Translations under genes and position numbers: made by a program | Notes under the pieces: generated by a model | Told to the model about the DNA's origin: nothing | Seen by the model: only the letters and a program-made list of their open reading frames with translations | Databases searched by the model: none | Part shown: positions 12,073-23,139 of the stretch, piece after piece | How positions within the stretch are numbered: the stretch's first letter is position 1 | How the letters are laid out: each line of letters starts with the position of its first letter | NCBI GenBank assembly: GCA_014529385.2 | Contig: CM043963.1 | Location: 65,032,969 to 65,096,968 of the forward strand | DNA length: 64,000 nt | Direction of reading: 5' to 3' | From: Adiantum capillus-veneris | Lineage: Eukaryota; Streptophyta; Polypodiopsida; Polypodiales; Pteridaceae

Positions 12073-12229
12073 GCAAAATGTGAGGCTTGTGACCCGTTAT
12101 GTTACAGGAAATCGACCATAGGTCCATATAAAAGAGAGAGAGGAAAAATTGTGAAAGATTTACAATGGGAAAAATCCCAAAACAAACCACAGGATACATT
12201 AAGGGATAAAATTACTCTAATCAAGAAGT
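11532..12229. other. 3' flank of HSCB with a CT microsatellite
   Basis: This probably includes the HSCB 3' untranslated region. A long (CT)n tract lies at 11995-12069. No other gene is visible. Confidence 0.45.
11995..12069. repeat. (CT)n microsatellite
   Basis: About 75 bases of alternating T and C with one TT interruption near 12023. Confidence 0.95.
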
Positions 12230-12505
12230 GATAAGCCCACTGTCACCATGAAACAATTCAAGGCCGAAACTTTTCACCCTTGAAACGTAGCGTTTCACCA
12301 TGAACGTCTCAGTCCAATGATAATGGATAGTGAAACGTGGGACCGAAACATGCATATATGGATTTTGAAAGGTCCTAAAACGATGGTAACGTGTTGTTAG
12401 CAAATTGGCATGTGTTTCATTTGATCAACGGAATGTTTCAAGGCTTGAAATGTTTCACTTGTCCGGACCTGCTGAAATGCGTTTCAAGGTGACCATGGAT
12501 AAGCC
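12230..12505. repeat. MITE-like element with short inverted ends
   Basis: Positions 12237-12254 (CCACTGTCACCATGAAAC) and the reverse complement of 12481-12498 (CCATGGTCACCTTGAAAC) match at 15 of 18 bases. The interior holds many GAAACG and TGTTTCA words that can pair internally. There is no coding capacity. I could not verify a target duplication. Confidence 0.4.
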
Positions 12506-12508
12506 TAC

Positions 12509-12907
12509 ACACATCTGTCCAAAGCTTTGTCCACCTTAGGCAATGTAACGACAAACGAGAATGTACAGTGCTAGGTATCTGACAAATATAAAGCATCCGC
12601 TATAAAAAGCCTCATATTGCAGCTCACAAAAGCCAAGGGATTGTGAAACCCCTAGGCTAAGCCTCCAAAATCATCCGCATCCACTGTCAACATTCCTGAT
12701 GTGGCACCCCAAAATTGTATGCAAGTCTACGGCACAACCATACCGTAAGAGAGGCAGGAGGGACCCAATCGTCGTCCGCCTAGGTAACGGGGATTGTGGA
12801 TGCTAATGGCATCTCATGTGAACAAGATGTAACGGAAATATGTAAGAAAGCGGGCTACTCTTAATAGTGCAAGCCATTTGCCAAAGCATGGAGGATCAGA
12901 AGAGAGT
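12509..12907. other. No gene recognised
   Basis: The right part ends in a purine stretch (about 12890-12907) just before a TGTTGGGG sequence. This could be the polypurine tract of an LTR element. Confidence 0.35.
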
Positions 12908-13230
12908 GTTGGGGTAAGGCGGTATGCCTTGCCCAGGCTGGCGCACTCTAGGGGTCCGGGCGCCCACTCGTGTACATTTGCTATTCTTTATAGATAAAGA
13001 ATAAGGAGAGTTCTCTCACAACAGTAGAAGAGGCTGCTCCATCCACATCTGTGTCTTACCACCTTGAATCTTGAGCTCAGTTTGCGTAGACCTTGTCAAA
13101 GCTCGAACTTGGATTTTGGGAGCCTTGTGGGATTGAAAGCTGTATATTCAGCTTCATGAGAGAACTATACTGTGTTTGTACACCTATGTGGAGTTTGAAC
13201 CCCATCAAAAGAACAAGGCATAGCTAGAGT
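12908..13230 (+). repeat. Possible copia-type LTR
   Basis: It starts TGTTGGGGTAAGG after a purine-rich stretch and includes an AT-rich promoter-like part and a polyadenylation-like AATAAGG. The right border is not defined and no second copy is in the window, so this is tentative. It is followed by a decayed copia coding region. Confidence 0.35.
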
Positions 13231-14156
13231 TTGTTTTCAATGCTGGCAGCTAGCAAACAAGAAGGTGCTGGCAGTGGAATCCTAGGAAGTGTAGAGAATG
13301 CTCTCTCAAGGCAACACTAATCAAGCAGCTTCTCAGAAAAAAAATGGCTTCTTGGCAATGCTACGAACATAAAGTGTGCTGGTGATTTGAAGTAGCAACT
13401 CTATCATTGCCAGGTTTTGGGAGCGGATCAAGTGTCTTTAACGGCTTTATGTATGCCCGACATGTATGCTGAGTGCGGTGCACTTATGAAAGTACAGAAA
13501 AATGGGAAATAGTTTCTTGGTGTGCACTGAAAGCACTTACGTAAGCATGATTGGCTTGTGCATGCAATCGATTGTTGCGGGATTCTGTTGAGTTGAAGGC
13601 CGAATACCATCAGTTTGTCCACAATGTATGTTGATGCGTTATACGACAAGAGGAGGGATATGCATGCTATGTGTGATGCTCTGTAATATTCTCTAGATCT
13701 TTCAAATTCTACCTTGATCGTGTTTTGACGTAGTCCTTGCATACTTGATGCCTCTTGTGTATGTGAGCTTGAGCTTGATGCAAGTCTGTGAGTGAGGAGC
13801 TAAAGCAAAGCTGAAAATTTCAGTTTTTGAATGATGCCCTTTTTGCATGCTATTTATGCTCTTTCATGCACATTGTTATATAGTTTGTCGCACTTTTTGA
13901 TGCAAGTTTTTGGGTGTTGTGCTTGATACTATTCTGGCATTGGGCATCACATTGATGCATACTTTTATGCGATTTGGTGCATGTATGGATATGTGGACTT
14001 CTCGTTGATGTGGTGGTCGAGTTGTTTTCCTAGTTTGATGCATATGCGGTCGTTGGTATAAAGACACACTTTGATATTCGATAGGTATGACATTTTTGAG
14101 TCTATAGTGATGACTCATGAGAGACGAAGGGGTCTCGTTCACGTCGACATTTGAGA
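13231..14156. other. Decayed interior of a presumed copia element
   Basis: No conserved Gag core is readable, and the open stretches on the minus strand (13742-13428 and 14220-13876) lack recognisable motifs. Its place, between a possible LTR and a copia protease, suggests eroded gag. Confidence 0.35.
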
Positions 14157-14616
14157 TGTTGGCATTGTGGTCGTACACATTAGATGTTGCTTCAAGCATA
14201 TGAGGAAAGGGAGGAGACATATGTGTGATATAGATTCAGTGATGATGCCAATCAAAAAGGCAATTGTCGTTAATGAGTATGCGAATGATGATGCAGTCAC
14301 ATTTGCCTCTAGTTTACCTCCAACTTACTCTACGGCTTTGGACTGTACACTTTCTTTGCGATGGTTATTAGATAGTGACACTACTTTCTATATCACACCA
14401 TGTTGTGATTGGTTTAGTAGCTATTCAAGTGGGAGACTTGGTTGTGTGCATCTTGCTAATGGTTCACCATTTGACATTGTTGGTGCAAGAGATGTTTGTC
14501 TGTCACTGCCTAGTGGTGCGTCTTATATGCTACATCATGTGCGTTATGTTCCTAAGTTGAGACAAAGCTTTATCTTAGTGAGAGACAGTGGATGTTATGT
14601 ACTGCTTGGAGAGTAG
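14157..14616 (+). pseudogene. Ty1/copia gag zinc knuckle and protease relic
   Basis: At 14157 the sequence encodes CWHCGRT. After a frameshift it continues CFKHMRKGRR, resembling the copia zinc knuckle. Downstream in one frame (to 14616) it encodes WLLDSDTTFYITPCCDWF, GSPFDIVGARDVCLSL and MLHHVRYVPKL. This matches the copia protease pattern WLLDSGAS-H-T---WF followed by the VRHVP motif. The catalytic DSG is changed to DSD. The frame ends in a stop before the integrase region. Confidence 0.75.
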
Positions 14617-15432
14617 TCTTTTCGGATGCATAGGGGCTCGCTAGTGATTAGTGAGAGGTGCTAGGAGTGGCATGGTATACCCATTGCATGTTTCTCATGT
14701 ACGAGCCGGTAATGTTTCTGTTACATTGCTGACATGTAGAGAACGAGAAACGAGACGTGTCTCTTTTCCGTATGAGCTTCAGGATGCGCAGACATTGCAT
14801 GTAGAGCTCATTGTGCAGGATATGTTTGTGGATACAGGGGTCCAGTAACATTGCTCTTGTGAGTCACAATAGGATGAGTTATCATGTACGATGACAAAGA
14901 TAACTGATTTGGATTTCTTTGATATGCTGATGCTAGAGGCTGACGTGTTATGCCAAGGCATTTGGATATAGTCCCTATGGATGGGGAGGTGATGACTACC
15001 CCGGAGTCGACACATCCTACACGACTTGTCTTTATAATGCATATGATGCAAATAGCGTTGAGATGGTTGACATCATCAGGTTAGCTGAGGTCACGCAAGT
15101 ACATCCACGTGCACACTTCAGAGACGTCCATCAAACGCACTCTCTTGCTTCAATTTGGGAGTGTAGAAGATATACAACTACCATAACACATAGGTCTTGC
15201 TCCACATGGATCATTTTGCAATGCTATCCTACCACATTCTCACTAGGGAACACACCATTATATATCTTATGCATGAGCTAGGAGTTCTAAAGTGCTATCC
15301 ACATTGATAATGGAGCTCACCATATTATGCGAATCAGTTGTTATCAAGAGCGTCCCACATACCATCTACACTTTGAACACTGTCAATGCTGGAAGCATTG
15401 CCTAGAAAAGGTGGTATGATGATGAGTGCAGA
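14617..15432. other. Eroded copia interior, no clear domain
   Basis: I see short fragments only and no certain integrase or RT motif. The right end is next to the start of a different LTR family at 15433. Confidence 0.35.
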
Positions 15433-15510
15433 TGTCACAACTTGGTGACGTGACAGCTCCTAGGAGCTTAGGGCCACTGAAGACCACAATCGTGGACAAC
15501 AACACAAGAA
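15433..15510 (+). repeat. 5' end of a TGTCAC-family LTR
   Basis: It aligns with the LTR at 28665. Both begin TGTCACAA and share GGTGAC, CCTAGGAG, TAGGGCCA, TGAAGA, CACAA and TG-ACAAC. Similarity fades after about 75 bases, so this is a truncated copy. Confidence 0.6.
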
Positions 15511-16020
15511 GAAGAAGAAGGTTGGCCGCAGGTTTCGAGTTACCTTGTTGTTGCTTCATGCGTGCAAGCCATGAGAAGCCTGACTTTGACATAATATCGG
15601 AGCACATGGCTCGTTGATTATGGAATGACAAACACGTGAAGAAGAGGATCGGTATAAGATCGGCAAAATCCACTTGGTTGCTTTTTGTGGCGTTTTGATC
15701 GGCAACGTTTTGGGCTTTTTTGGCGTTTTTCACTTTTTAGTTGAGAGACGGGGAGGCATGCTTTGTATAACGTTTTGAAACACTGGCTACAGAGGATGCG
15801 CCCTCTGTGTTGAGACGTTGCTCTCCAAAAAAGGTCATTTGTTGCAAGGTCGTTTTGAAGCACCATTCAAGTAGAAAAGTTCACACCAAGCGCTTCTTGA
15901 TTTGTAGCTCTGTGAAGGATGCCGGTTTTTTGGATGCATTTTGAAATGCTAGTGGAAATGGACACTGAGGCAGTTGAAACGCTAGCAAGAGGAGGAGCTA
16001 AATTGCGGCTCTTGCGTTTT
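15511..16020. other. Unclassified flank of element E
   Basis: No gene is visible. It contains several words like CGTTTTGA and TTGAAACGCT. The same style appears in the spacer at about 18310-18330, consistent with both once being neighbouring parts of one target sequence. Confidence 0.35.
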
Positions 16021-16025
16021 GAGAC

Positions 16026-17964
16026 TGTCACAAACGGGAGCGCATAACAATATAAAATACATTCGGATAAATAGGATTTATCACTTATTACTGAAGCCAG
16101 AGGATATAGAGAGAAATAAATAGAGAGAGAGATAGAGAGTGAGAAGATCGACACAGTATTGGGGACCAGAAGATGGGCTGGTCCCCCCCCGTAATAGTAT
16201 CTTTATTACTGAGGAGAAGTCTATACAAGCACTTGAACCGAACGTATTACCACGTTTGTTCTAGAATAAGACTTGATGGTTCCTGGAAGCCTCAGTTTCC
16301 GATTCCTAGGGCAAAACCCTATTCCAAGGAACTTCCGTTCCTTATTCCAATTCCTCGAGAATCAAGGTTCTCGCCTCTGGATCTCACCTTCCAGACTCAG
16401 GGCATGGCATCCCTGCAACTCTTTTCCAACTCTCTTTCCAGAGTCCTCTTCTCGTAGAACAACTCTGCTTTCCCGGACACGAAGTCCTTACTTGGGAATC
16501 CCAACTTCCGGATCACAACTTGAGAGACTACCTCTCTCCGATCCGTGGATCTACTTCCCAAACTCGGGTACGAAACCCGTGGGCTGATCTGGCTCTAGTT
16601 CCTCAGAGCGCTTTTCTCCTGCAGAGGCTCATGCCTTCCTCTGCTCCTACTCCCTCACGAAGAGGAAGTACACCTGCGATCAAATACTCAAAGATCAGAA
16701 CATGAAAATCGTTACCTTCAAAGTCTCGACGCTCGAAACGCAACTCGATTCTCGAAAAGCAATTCCTCGGAAGAGATCTCTCCATAGAAAATCCTCTCTT
16801 CCAATCCTACACACAAAAGAGGTGTGTTCTCGGGTTCCTTGTCGTAAATCAGCCCCGTCTACGACGTTTATGGGCTGAAAACAGAGAAAAACAGCAACTT
16901 GTCGCGATGGAAACACGCTTCGTAGGCACTTCTTTGCGAGGGAACTCGCGCACTGGGTCTTGGCGACATCTGGTACACTTGGGGCAGCCATGGGCATCAC
17001 CGGCAACGTCTTCTTTATGGCTGAAATCTGCAGCAGCATCTCCTCCTTGCAAAGATTGGTCCTCTCCTCTAAGTGAGGGCATGTGATGCTTTTATAGCTC
17101 CTAGCCACGGCACGAATAGCTGCTTGCGTAGAGATCGCGGCCTTTTTTTTTTTTTTTGCCAGAAAAAGAGAGAGAAAACGCTGGCTGATCTGTTGCCTTA
17201 TTTATCAGATGGCTGCCCACTTATTAAGTGGGCGGCCGGCGTATTTTAAAAATACTCTGAACCTGCCCAAAAACTCAATAAAACCTTATAAGATAAAAAC
17301 AATGCTTTCACAGCACTTCCCAGGCGTCCCTGGATGCAATCACACGCACAGTTGCAATGCAGACATAGAGATGCTTTCCCGAAAAGCAATCCCGCTTTCT
17401 CAGAAAGCATCTGTTTTTCCTCAAAGTTTCCTCTGAACCCATCTTCATTCAAGTGCTTGCTTTTCCTTGTGCACAATTCTAACACAGTTCGGAATTTCCT
17501 CCCGACTATGGATATTCCCTTTCCAATGCACCCGTCACCCACCTTGTGACGCATCAGGAATACCCATCACCTAGTCCTTTCCTACCGAACTTACGGTACA
17601 ATCTCCTTCACGATGCTCTATGTCACCCATCCTATGACGCATCAGAGATGTCCGTTCCCGGATGGTCGGATACTTCTTTCCGATGCTCCCTGTCACCCAT
17701 CCGATGTGACGCATCAGAAGTACCCGTTCCTGGTGGCCTTACAGATATTCCCTTTCACAGTGCTCCCGTCATTACTCTGAATGACGCACTAGGAATATTC
17801 TGTACTCGGATGTCTCCAGTGAGAAAAACCCTATCACTTAAAATTCCAATAATTCATTTAGAATTATTTTTCCTTGGTGTTCCAAGCGAGAAAACCCTCT
17901 CACTTATAAATCCAATAATTCATTTAGAATTATTTTTATGTCAGATAAAGCCAATTTGGCAACA
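16026..17964 (-). repeat. 3' LTR of element E (minus orientation)
   Basis: On the minus strand it starts TGTTGCCAAATTGGC and ends CCGTTTGTGACA. It is nearly identical to the LTR at 18444-20391 apart from small indels and scattered substitutions. GTCTC follows on the minus strand (16025-16021). Confidence 0.9.
17089..17096 (-). promoter_or_regulatory. TATA box of the left LTR of element E
   Basis: The minus strand reads TATAAAAG in the middle of the LTR, the expected place for the U3/R promoter. The same motif is at 19328-19335 in the other LTR. Confidence 0.6.
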
Positions 17965-18443
17965 TCCCTCTCACTTATAAATAGTTGTCCTCAACTGTAG
18001 AGGTCCAACTGAACTGCCGAGGAGAAACCGGAAAGATTCCAAATCTTGCTCAATGGTGAGTTGAGCTGGTCCTTTCCCAAAAGGTAGAATCTTGACTTGG
18101 GGTGTCCAAGTTTGTTACAACTTCTGCGTGCTAGCCCTCCCGTCATTGTCAAGCTTGCCTTTGCCTATGTGCTCTAGAGACCTCGTGCATTTCCTTTTGG
18201 CTTCACATTTATGCGCCAAACAAATTGATGGTTTCCTTGACAACTTCGATCGAGCATAGGCTGCTAACTGGATGTGGCCGATCCACTTTCCATAGCCTTT
18301 AGTTGGTGTTTGTATTCGTTTCAAAACGCATGGAGAGACTTGTCCCAAAAGTGCCTTCCAAGGCATTGTAGCCAAGACATTTTAAAAAGTATGCTCTGCA
18401 CAGTTGAAGATGTAGCCACTTGAGGTTCTCACAATAGCGTCTC
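17965..18443. other. Spacer between the inverted LTRs: 3' end of the element E interior plus target flank
   Basis: Read on the minus strand, the bases next to the left LTR are AAGTGAGAGGGA, a polypurine tract (17965-17976), preceded by a short coding-like tail. The part next to 18444 ends GTCTC, the target duplication. The junction between element and flank must lie inside. An 86-codon open stretch (18375-18115, minus) has no motif I recognise. Confidence 0.6.
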
Positions 18444-20391
18444 TGTTGCCAAATTGGCTTTATCTGACAGAAAAATCATTCTAAATGAATTATTGGATTT
18501 ATAAGTGAGAGGGTTTTCTCGCTTGGAACACCAAGGAAAAATAATTCTAAATGAATTATTGGAATTTTAAGTGAGAGGGTTTTTCTCACTGGAGACATCC
18601 GAGTACAGAATATTCCTAGTGCGTCATTCAGAGTAATGACGGGAGCACTATGAAAGGGAATATCTGTAAGGCCACCAGGAACGGGTACTTCTGATGCGTC
18701 ACATCGGATGGGTGACAGGGATCGGAAAGAAGTATCCGACCATCCGGGAACGGACATCTCTGATGCGTCATAGGATGGGTGACATAGAGCATCGTGAAGG
18801 AGATTGTACCGTAAGTTCGGTAGGAAAGGACTAGGTGATGGGTATTCCTGATGCTTCACAAGGTGGATGACGGGTGCATCGGAAAGGGAATATCCATAGT
18901 CGGGAGGAAATTCCGAACTGTGTTAGAATTGTGCACAAGGAAAAGCAAGCACTTGAATGAAGATGGGTTCAGAGGAAACTTTGAGGAAAAACAAATGCTT
19001 TCTGAGAAAGCGGGATTGCTTTTTGGGAAAGCAGACGCTTTCCCGCGAGGAAGTCTATGTCTGCATTGCAACTATGCATGTGATTGCATCCAGGGACGCC
19101 TGGGAAGTGCTGTGAAAGCATTGTTTTTAACTTATAAGGTTTTATTGAGTTTTTGGGCAGGTTCAGACTATTTTTAAAATACGCCGGCCGCCCACTTAAT
19201 AAGTGGGCAGCCATCTGATAAATAAGGCAACAGATCAGCCAATGTTTTCTCTCTCTCTTTTTCTGGCAAAAAAAAAAAACGGCCACGATCTCTACGCGAG
19301 CAGCTATTCGTGCCCATGGCTAGGAGCTATAAAAGCATCACATGCCCTCGCTTAGAGGAGAGGACCAATCTTTGCAAGGAGGAGATGCTGCTGCAGATTT
19401 CAGCCGTAAAGCAGACGTTGCCGGTGATGCCCATGGCTGCCCCAAGTGTACCAGATGTCGCCAAGACCCAGTGCGCGAGTTCCCTCACGAAGAAGTGCCT
19501 ACGAAGCGTGTTTCCATCGCGACAAGTTGCTGTTTTTCTCTGTTTTCAGCCCATAAACGTCGTAGACGGGGCTGATTTACGACAAGGAACCCGAGAACAC
19601 ACCTCTTTTGTGTGTAGGATTGGAAGAGAGGATTTTCTATGGAGAGATCTCTTCCGAGGAATTGCTTTTCGAGAATCGAGTTGCGTTTCGAGCGTCGAGA
19701 CTTTGAAGGTAACGATTTTCATGTTTTGATCTTTGAGTATTTGATCGCAGGTGTACTTCCTCTTCGTGAGGGAGTAGGAGCAGAGGAAGGCATGAGCCTC
19801 TGCAGGAGAAAAGCGCTCTGAGGAACTAGAGCCAGATCAGCCCACGGGTTTCGTACCCGAGTTTGGGAAGTAGATCCACAGATCGGAGAGATGTAGTCTC
19901 TCAAGTTGTGATCCGGAAGTTGGGATTCCCAAGTGAGGACTTCGTGTCCGGGAAAGCGAAGTTGTTCTACGGGAAGAGGACTCTTGAAAGAGAGTTGGAA
20001 AAGAGTTGCAGGGATGCCATGCCCTGAGTCTGGAAGGTGAGATCCAGAGGCGAGAACCTTGATTCTCGAGGAATTGGAATAAGGAACGGAAGTTCCTTGG
20101 AATAGGGTTTTGCCCTAGGAATCGGAAGCTGAGGCTTCCGGGAACCATCAAGTCTTATTCTAGAACGAACGTGGTAATACGTTCGGTTCAAGTGCTTGTA
20201 TAGACTTCTCCTCAGTAATAAAGATACTATTACAGGGGGGGACCAGCCCATCTTCTGGTCCCCAGTACTGTGTCGATCTTCTCACTCTCTATCTCTCTCT
20301 CTATTTATTTCTCTCTATATCCTCTGGCTTCAGTAATAAATCCTATTTATCCGAATGTATTTTATATTGTTATGCGCTCCCGTTTGTGACA
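18444..20391 (+). repeat. 5' LTR of element E (plus orientation)
   Basis: It starts TGTTGCCAAATTGGC, ends CCGTTTGTGACA, and is followed by one base and a PBS. It contains the TATA motif at 19328. Both LTR copies keep an open stretch of about 138 codons downstream of TATA (19310-19729 here, 17108-16695 in the other). I treat these as chance reading frames preserved by recency, not as a gene. Confidence 0.9.
19328..19335 (+). promoter_or_regulatory. TATA box of the right LTR of element E
   Basis: TATAAAAG lies about 880 bp from the LTR start and matches the mirrored copy at 17089-17096. Confidence 0.6.
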
Positions 20392-20392
20392 A

Positions 20393-20404
20393 TGGTATCA
20401 GAGC
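20393..20404 (+). promoter_or_regulatory. Primer binding site of element E
   Basis: TGGTATCAGAGC, complementary to the initiator tRNA-Met 3' end, lies one base after the LTR end. It identifies the right LTR as a 5' LTR. Confidence 0.9.
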
Positions 20405-20598
20405 ATGGTCTCCTCTCTTTCTCTGTAAAGGAGGACGACTCTGGGAAGATACGGGAAGAAGTCATGACAAGCCAAGAGAGAAGTAAGCAGGCAGAAACCT
20501 AAGTCCTGCAGGAAAAGCTCGCAGAGTTGGGAAAAAAAAAATTCTCTATGGAAGAAGTCGACACAAGGCTTGGGATTCTCTAAGAAGGCGACAAGAGC

Positions 20599-21320
20599 AT
20601 GATGCTCAAGAACCTCGAGAATCCAAGGAGCGGAATGCTCGAGATTCTTCAGAATCCAGAAAATATCCATGAACGTCAATCTAGAACTATAGCCATGGAA
20701 TCCCGTCATTCCGGGAAGGATATGAAGAAGGTCTCTAGACCTAGGAACACTCCAGTCAAGTTTGATACTTTTGACGGAAGGGAAGATGTCGGTAGCTTTC
20801 ATTCGGTAGCTTTCATTCGACAGTTTGAAGTTGCCTTTGCAAACGGCAATTTCTGAGAAGCGTCGAAGATGAGGCATGTGACCAAACACCTCAAGGGGAT
20901 TGCAAGTACTTGGTGGTATACCAAAGCTCTGCAAGCAACTTACAACAAGACTTGGATTTAATTCAAAGCTGAATTTTTTGACAAATTTTTTTCCTCTATG
21001 CTTTGAAGAAGGCATCCAAGAATATTGGGATCGGTTTGCCCAATAGGAACACGAGTGAGTCAAAGCAAGTAGTGGTTCACTCTTGCCAAGGTAGCTCCAT
21101 TCTTGATCCTCTCTGAGGAAGGAAAGATGAACAAATTTAACGAAGGACTTTTGCCCGAATTTGTAAACCCATCTGTAAGATACTTTGCAGCAGATGGTGG
21201 AGTCAGCAATACAAAGCTGAAAGTGTACGCCTTAGTGTACATAGAATCCAATCCCCGTGGTGGGACGGGAAACATTGAACACAGAAAGTTTGGAGTAAGG
21301 GAATTAAATCTAACTCCTTA
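20599..21320 (+). pseudogene. Gag relic of element E
   Basis: The plus strand encodes NTPVKFDTFDGREDVGSF, then FIRQFEVAFANGNF, a stop, then MRHVTKHLKGIASTWWYTKA and FKAEFFDKFF. This is the retrotransposon Gag core, with the TWW motif and following helix. The same layout occurs in the gag of element B (IKFDTFSG, FVQQFDITFAGG, GNARTWWSTL), so the two are related. Internal stops and shifts follow. The rest of the polyprotein is not found downstream, as expected if the interior is broken by an inversion. Confidence 0.8.
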
Positions 21321-22774
21321 GTTCTTCAATAGAAGACCCTTGAACTTTAAGTGAGGGGGCAGGTTTTTAATCAAAGTTACACCTTTGAGGAAATCATAAA
21401 GTGCATTGTGCTTGTTTTCTCTTTTGCACAAGATATGGTTATGTCTAACCGGGACTACCACTCTCGAGTGTTTATGAGAGCAGGATCAAATTGAAACATT
21501 GTTTTCTGAGATGAATTGGTTTGCTTAACTAGCCGGAAGGTCGACTATTGATCTGGTATCCGGTAATTCTCGAACAGATTACCTGCTATACTGCGGGTAG
21601 GAAATTATGAAGGAACCATTCTGAGCTTTCCAGCAAAGAAAAGCTTTCATTAAGCTTGAGTACCTTATGAACCAACACCCCTACCCGGTAAGGGAAGATA
21701 TGGTAGTGCTTTTCACACAAGTGAATGACTCTTTACGAGGGAAGGAACAAGCGACGACTACGGCCTGTGCTTGAGGAATCCAAGGATTAAAATCCTAGAT
21801 TATTTGATGAGCGGGTTTTGCTCTAAGATCGAGCCAAGTGATCATCAAGTTGAGCGTCTTCGCTCTAAGGATTTTATGAAGGGACGGTAATTTCCCAGGT
21901 TCACCGAAACTTTAACACAGCTTAAGAATTATGTACACTTTTGAGTACATGGATAACACACAAAGATACAGACCTATGCCAAGGTGGGTCATCTACCAGT
22001 TGAATTTTTTTTCTGCTAAACGGAATGAGATGAACCAACTTCCTTTTCATGAACTCGACGGGAGTTTGGTATACTCTCTTGAGCGCCTTTTTATGCGCAA
22101 GGATATTCCGACACGAGAATCTCTATTTGAGATGTGTTTGGTAGAAGGAATTTGAGTTTCTCTACGGAGAAGTGCTTTTACCATTATAGTAGCAACTTTT
22201 GGTTGCGGTATATGTTTCTCCATGAGAAGGTCAAGTAGCATTTACACACTGTTGAAATAAATTCGAACTATTATGTTCGTAAGAATATAGCTCGCCAACC
22301 GTTTCAAAATGGTAAGAATTACATATGGGAGAACATCCCTGAGAATCAAAGAAGGTTCGCTCTATTGTGAACCGGGTTTGAACGTACGTTCAGAAAATGT
22401 TATGGCTAGAATCCTATCTGCCTGAGATTTTGCAAATCGTCATTGATGCTCGCAAGGTGAATCATTTTTTATGACTTGTAAGGAAGAGATGCTAATGGAC
22501 GTCAAGAAATCACTGCTGGTGGTAATAACTCGCAGGAGGAAAAGATTGGAAGGAAGTGCCGCCGTGCACAAAGAATCTTCGGATTGGAACCGTCCGCCTA
22601 CGTTGAGCGACGGCCCGAAACAAGAACCTTCTTTAAGGTGATCGCAAACTTTGTTTGTGAAAGAAAGACATCAAGCTTAATGCTCTATGACTTGAGCATT
22701 CCCTATGTCAGAGGACACAAGAGGTTTACTACCCTCTGGACTAACAACGCAGGATTCTGCGCAAGGACAGATAC
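21321..22774. other. Unclassified sequence right of element E
   Basis: Short open stretches occur but no domain is recognised. If the inversion model for element E is right, the inversion breakpoint lies somewhere to the right of 20404 and target-flank sequence resumes in the opposite orientation. Confidence 0.35.
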
Positions 22775-23044
22775 CTAGATTGATTCTAGGAGGATTTTTC
22801 TCCTCGGATTGAGAAGGTAGATTTGAGTTAACAGATTCTCGGAAAGACGCGAATGACGAGTTCTTACATGGCTCGTAAGTTTAATGAATGGTGAAGGATC
22901 TTCTTCGCTTGAGTCAAAAGAGCTAGAAGAACTGTCAGTAGAAGAAGACGAAGAAGAACTAGATAGTCCTTCAAATCGTACACGCGGTAGCTTCTTCATC
23001 GACTTGGTCTTCCTACGTATATCCACTATGAGTTGCATAGACAT
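22775..23044 (-). pseudogene. Ser-rich Gag fragment related to element B
   Basis: The minus strand encodes KKLPRVRFEGLSSSSSSSST, then SSSFDSSEEDPS. Element B gag has KKKHVRFVGVPSSSSSSSS followed by SSDSSEED in the same order. It is an isolated fragment without a Gag core or zinc knuckle, so it is a relic on the opposite strand from element E gag. Confidence 0.6.
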
Positions 23045-23139
23045 AGCATCTCAAGTGAATAGCCTAATGTGATCCCACTATTTATATTAGCTTTAGGTAT
23101 TTATTTTACTTATTTGTCAAATCTTGGGTAGGGCAATTT

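Larger units (their letters stand above)
16021..21320. mobile_element. Ty3/gypsy element E with LTRs in inverted orientation
   Basis: Two LTRs of 1.94 kb face head to head. The left one (16026-17964) runs on the minus strand and has a polypurine tract at its 5' side, the signature of a 3' LTR. The right one (18444-20391) runs on the plus strand and is followed by a PBS, the signature of a 5' LTR. The bases after the left LTR's 3' end (minus strand) and before the right LTR's 5' end are both GTCTC. This fits one insertion later rearranged by an inversion with one breakpoint inside the element. An assembly error is the main alternative. Confidence 0.7.

Noticed and set aside
12908-13230. Solo LTR with defined target duplication
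   Set aside because: I could not find a convincing right border or duplication, so it is listed only as a possible LTR.
17965-18443. Reading the 479-bp spacer as a hairpin loop with a gene (86 codons)
   Set aside because: The polypurine tract and target duplication explain the two ends; the open stretch has no motif.
22775-23044. Host Ser-rich protein
   Set aside because: The same VRF-(E/V)G...Ser-tract...SSEED order occurs in the gag of element B, so it is a retroelement fragment.
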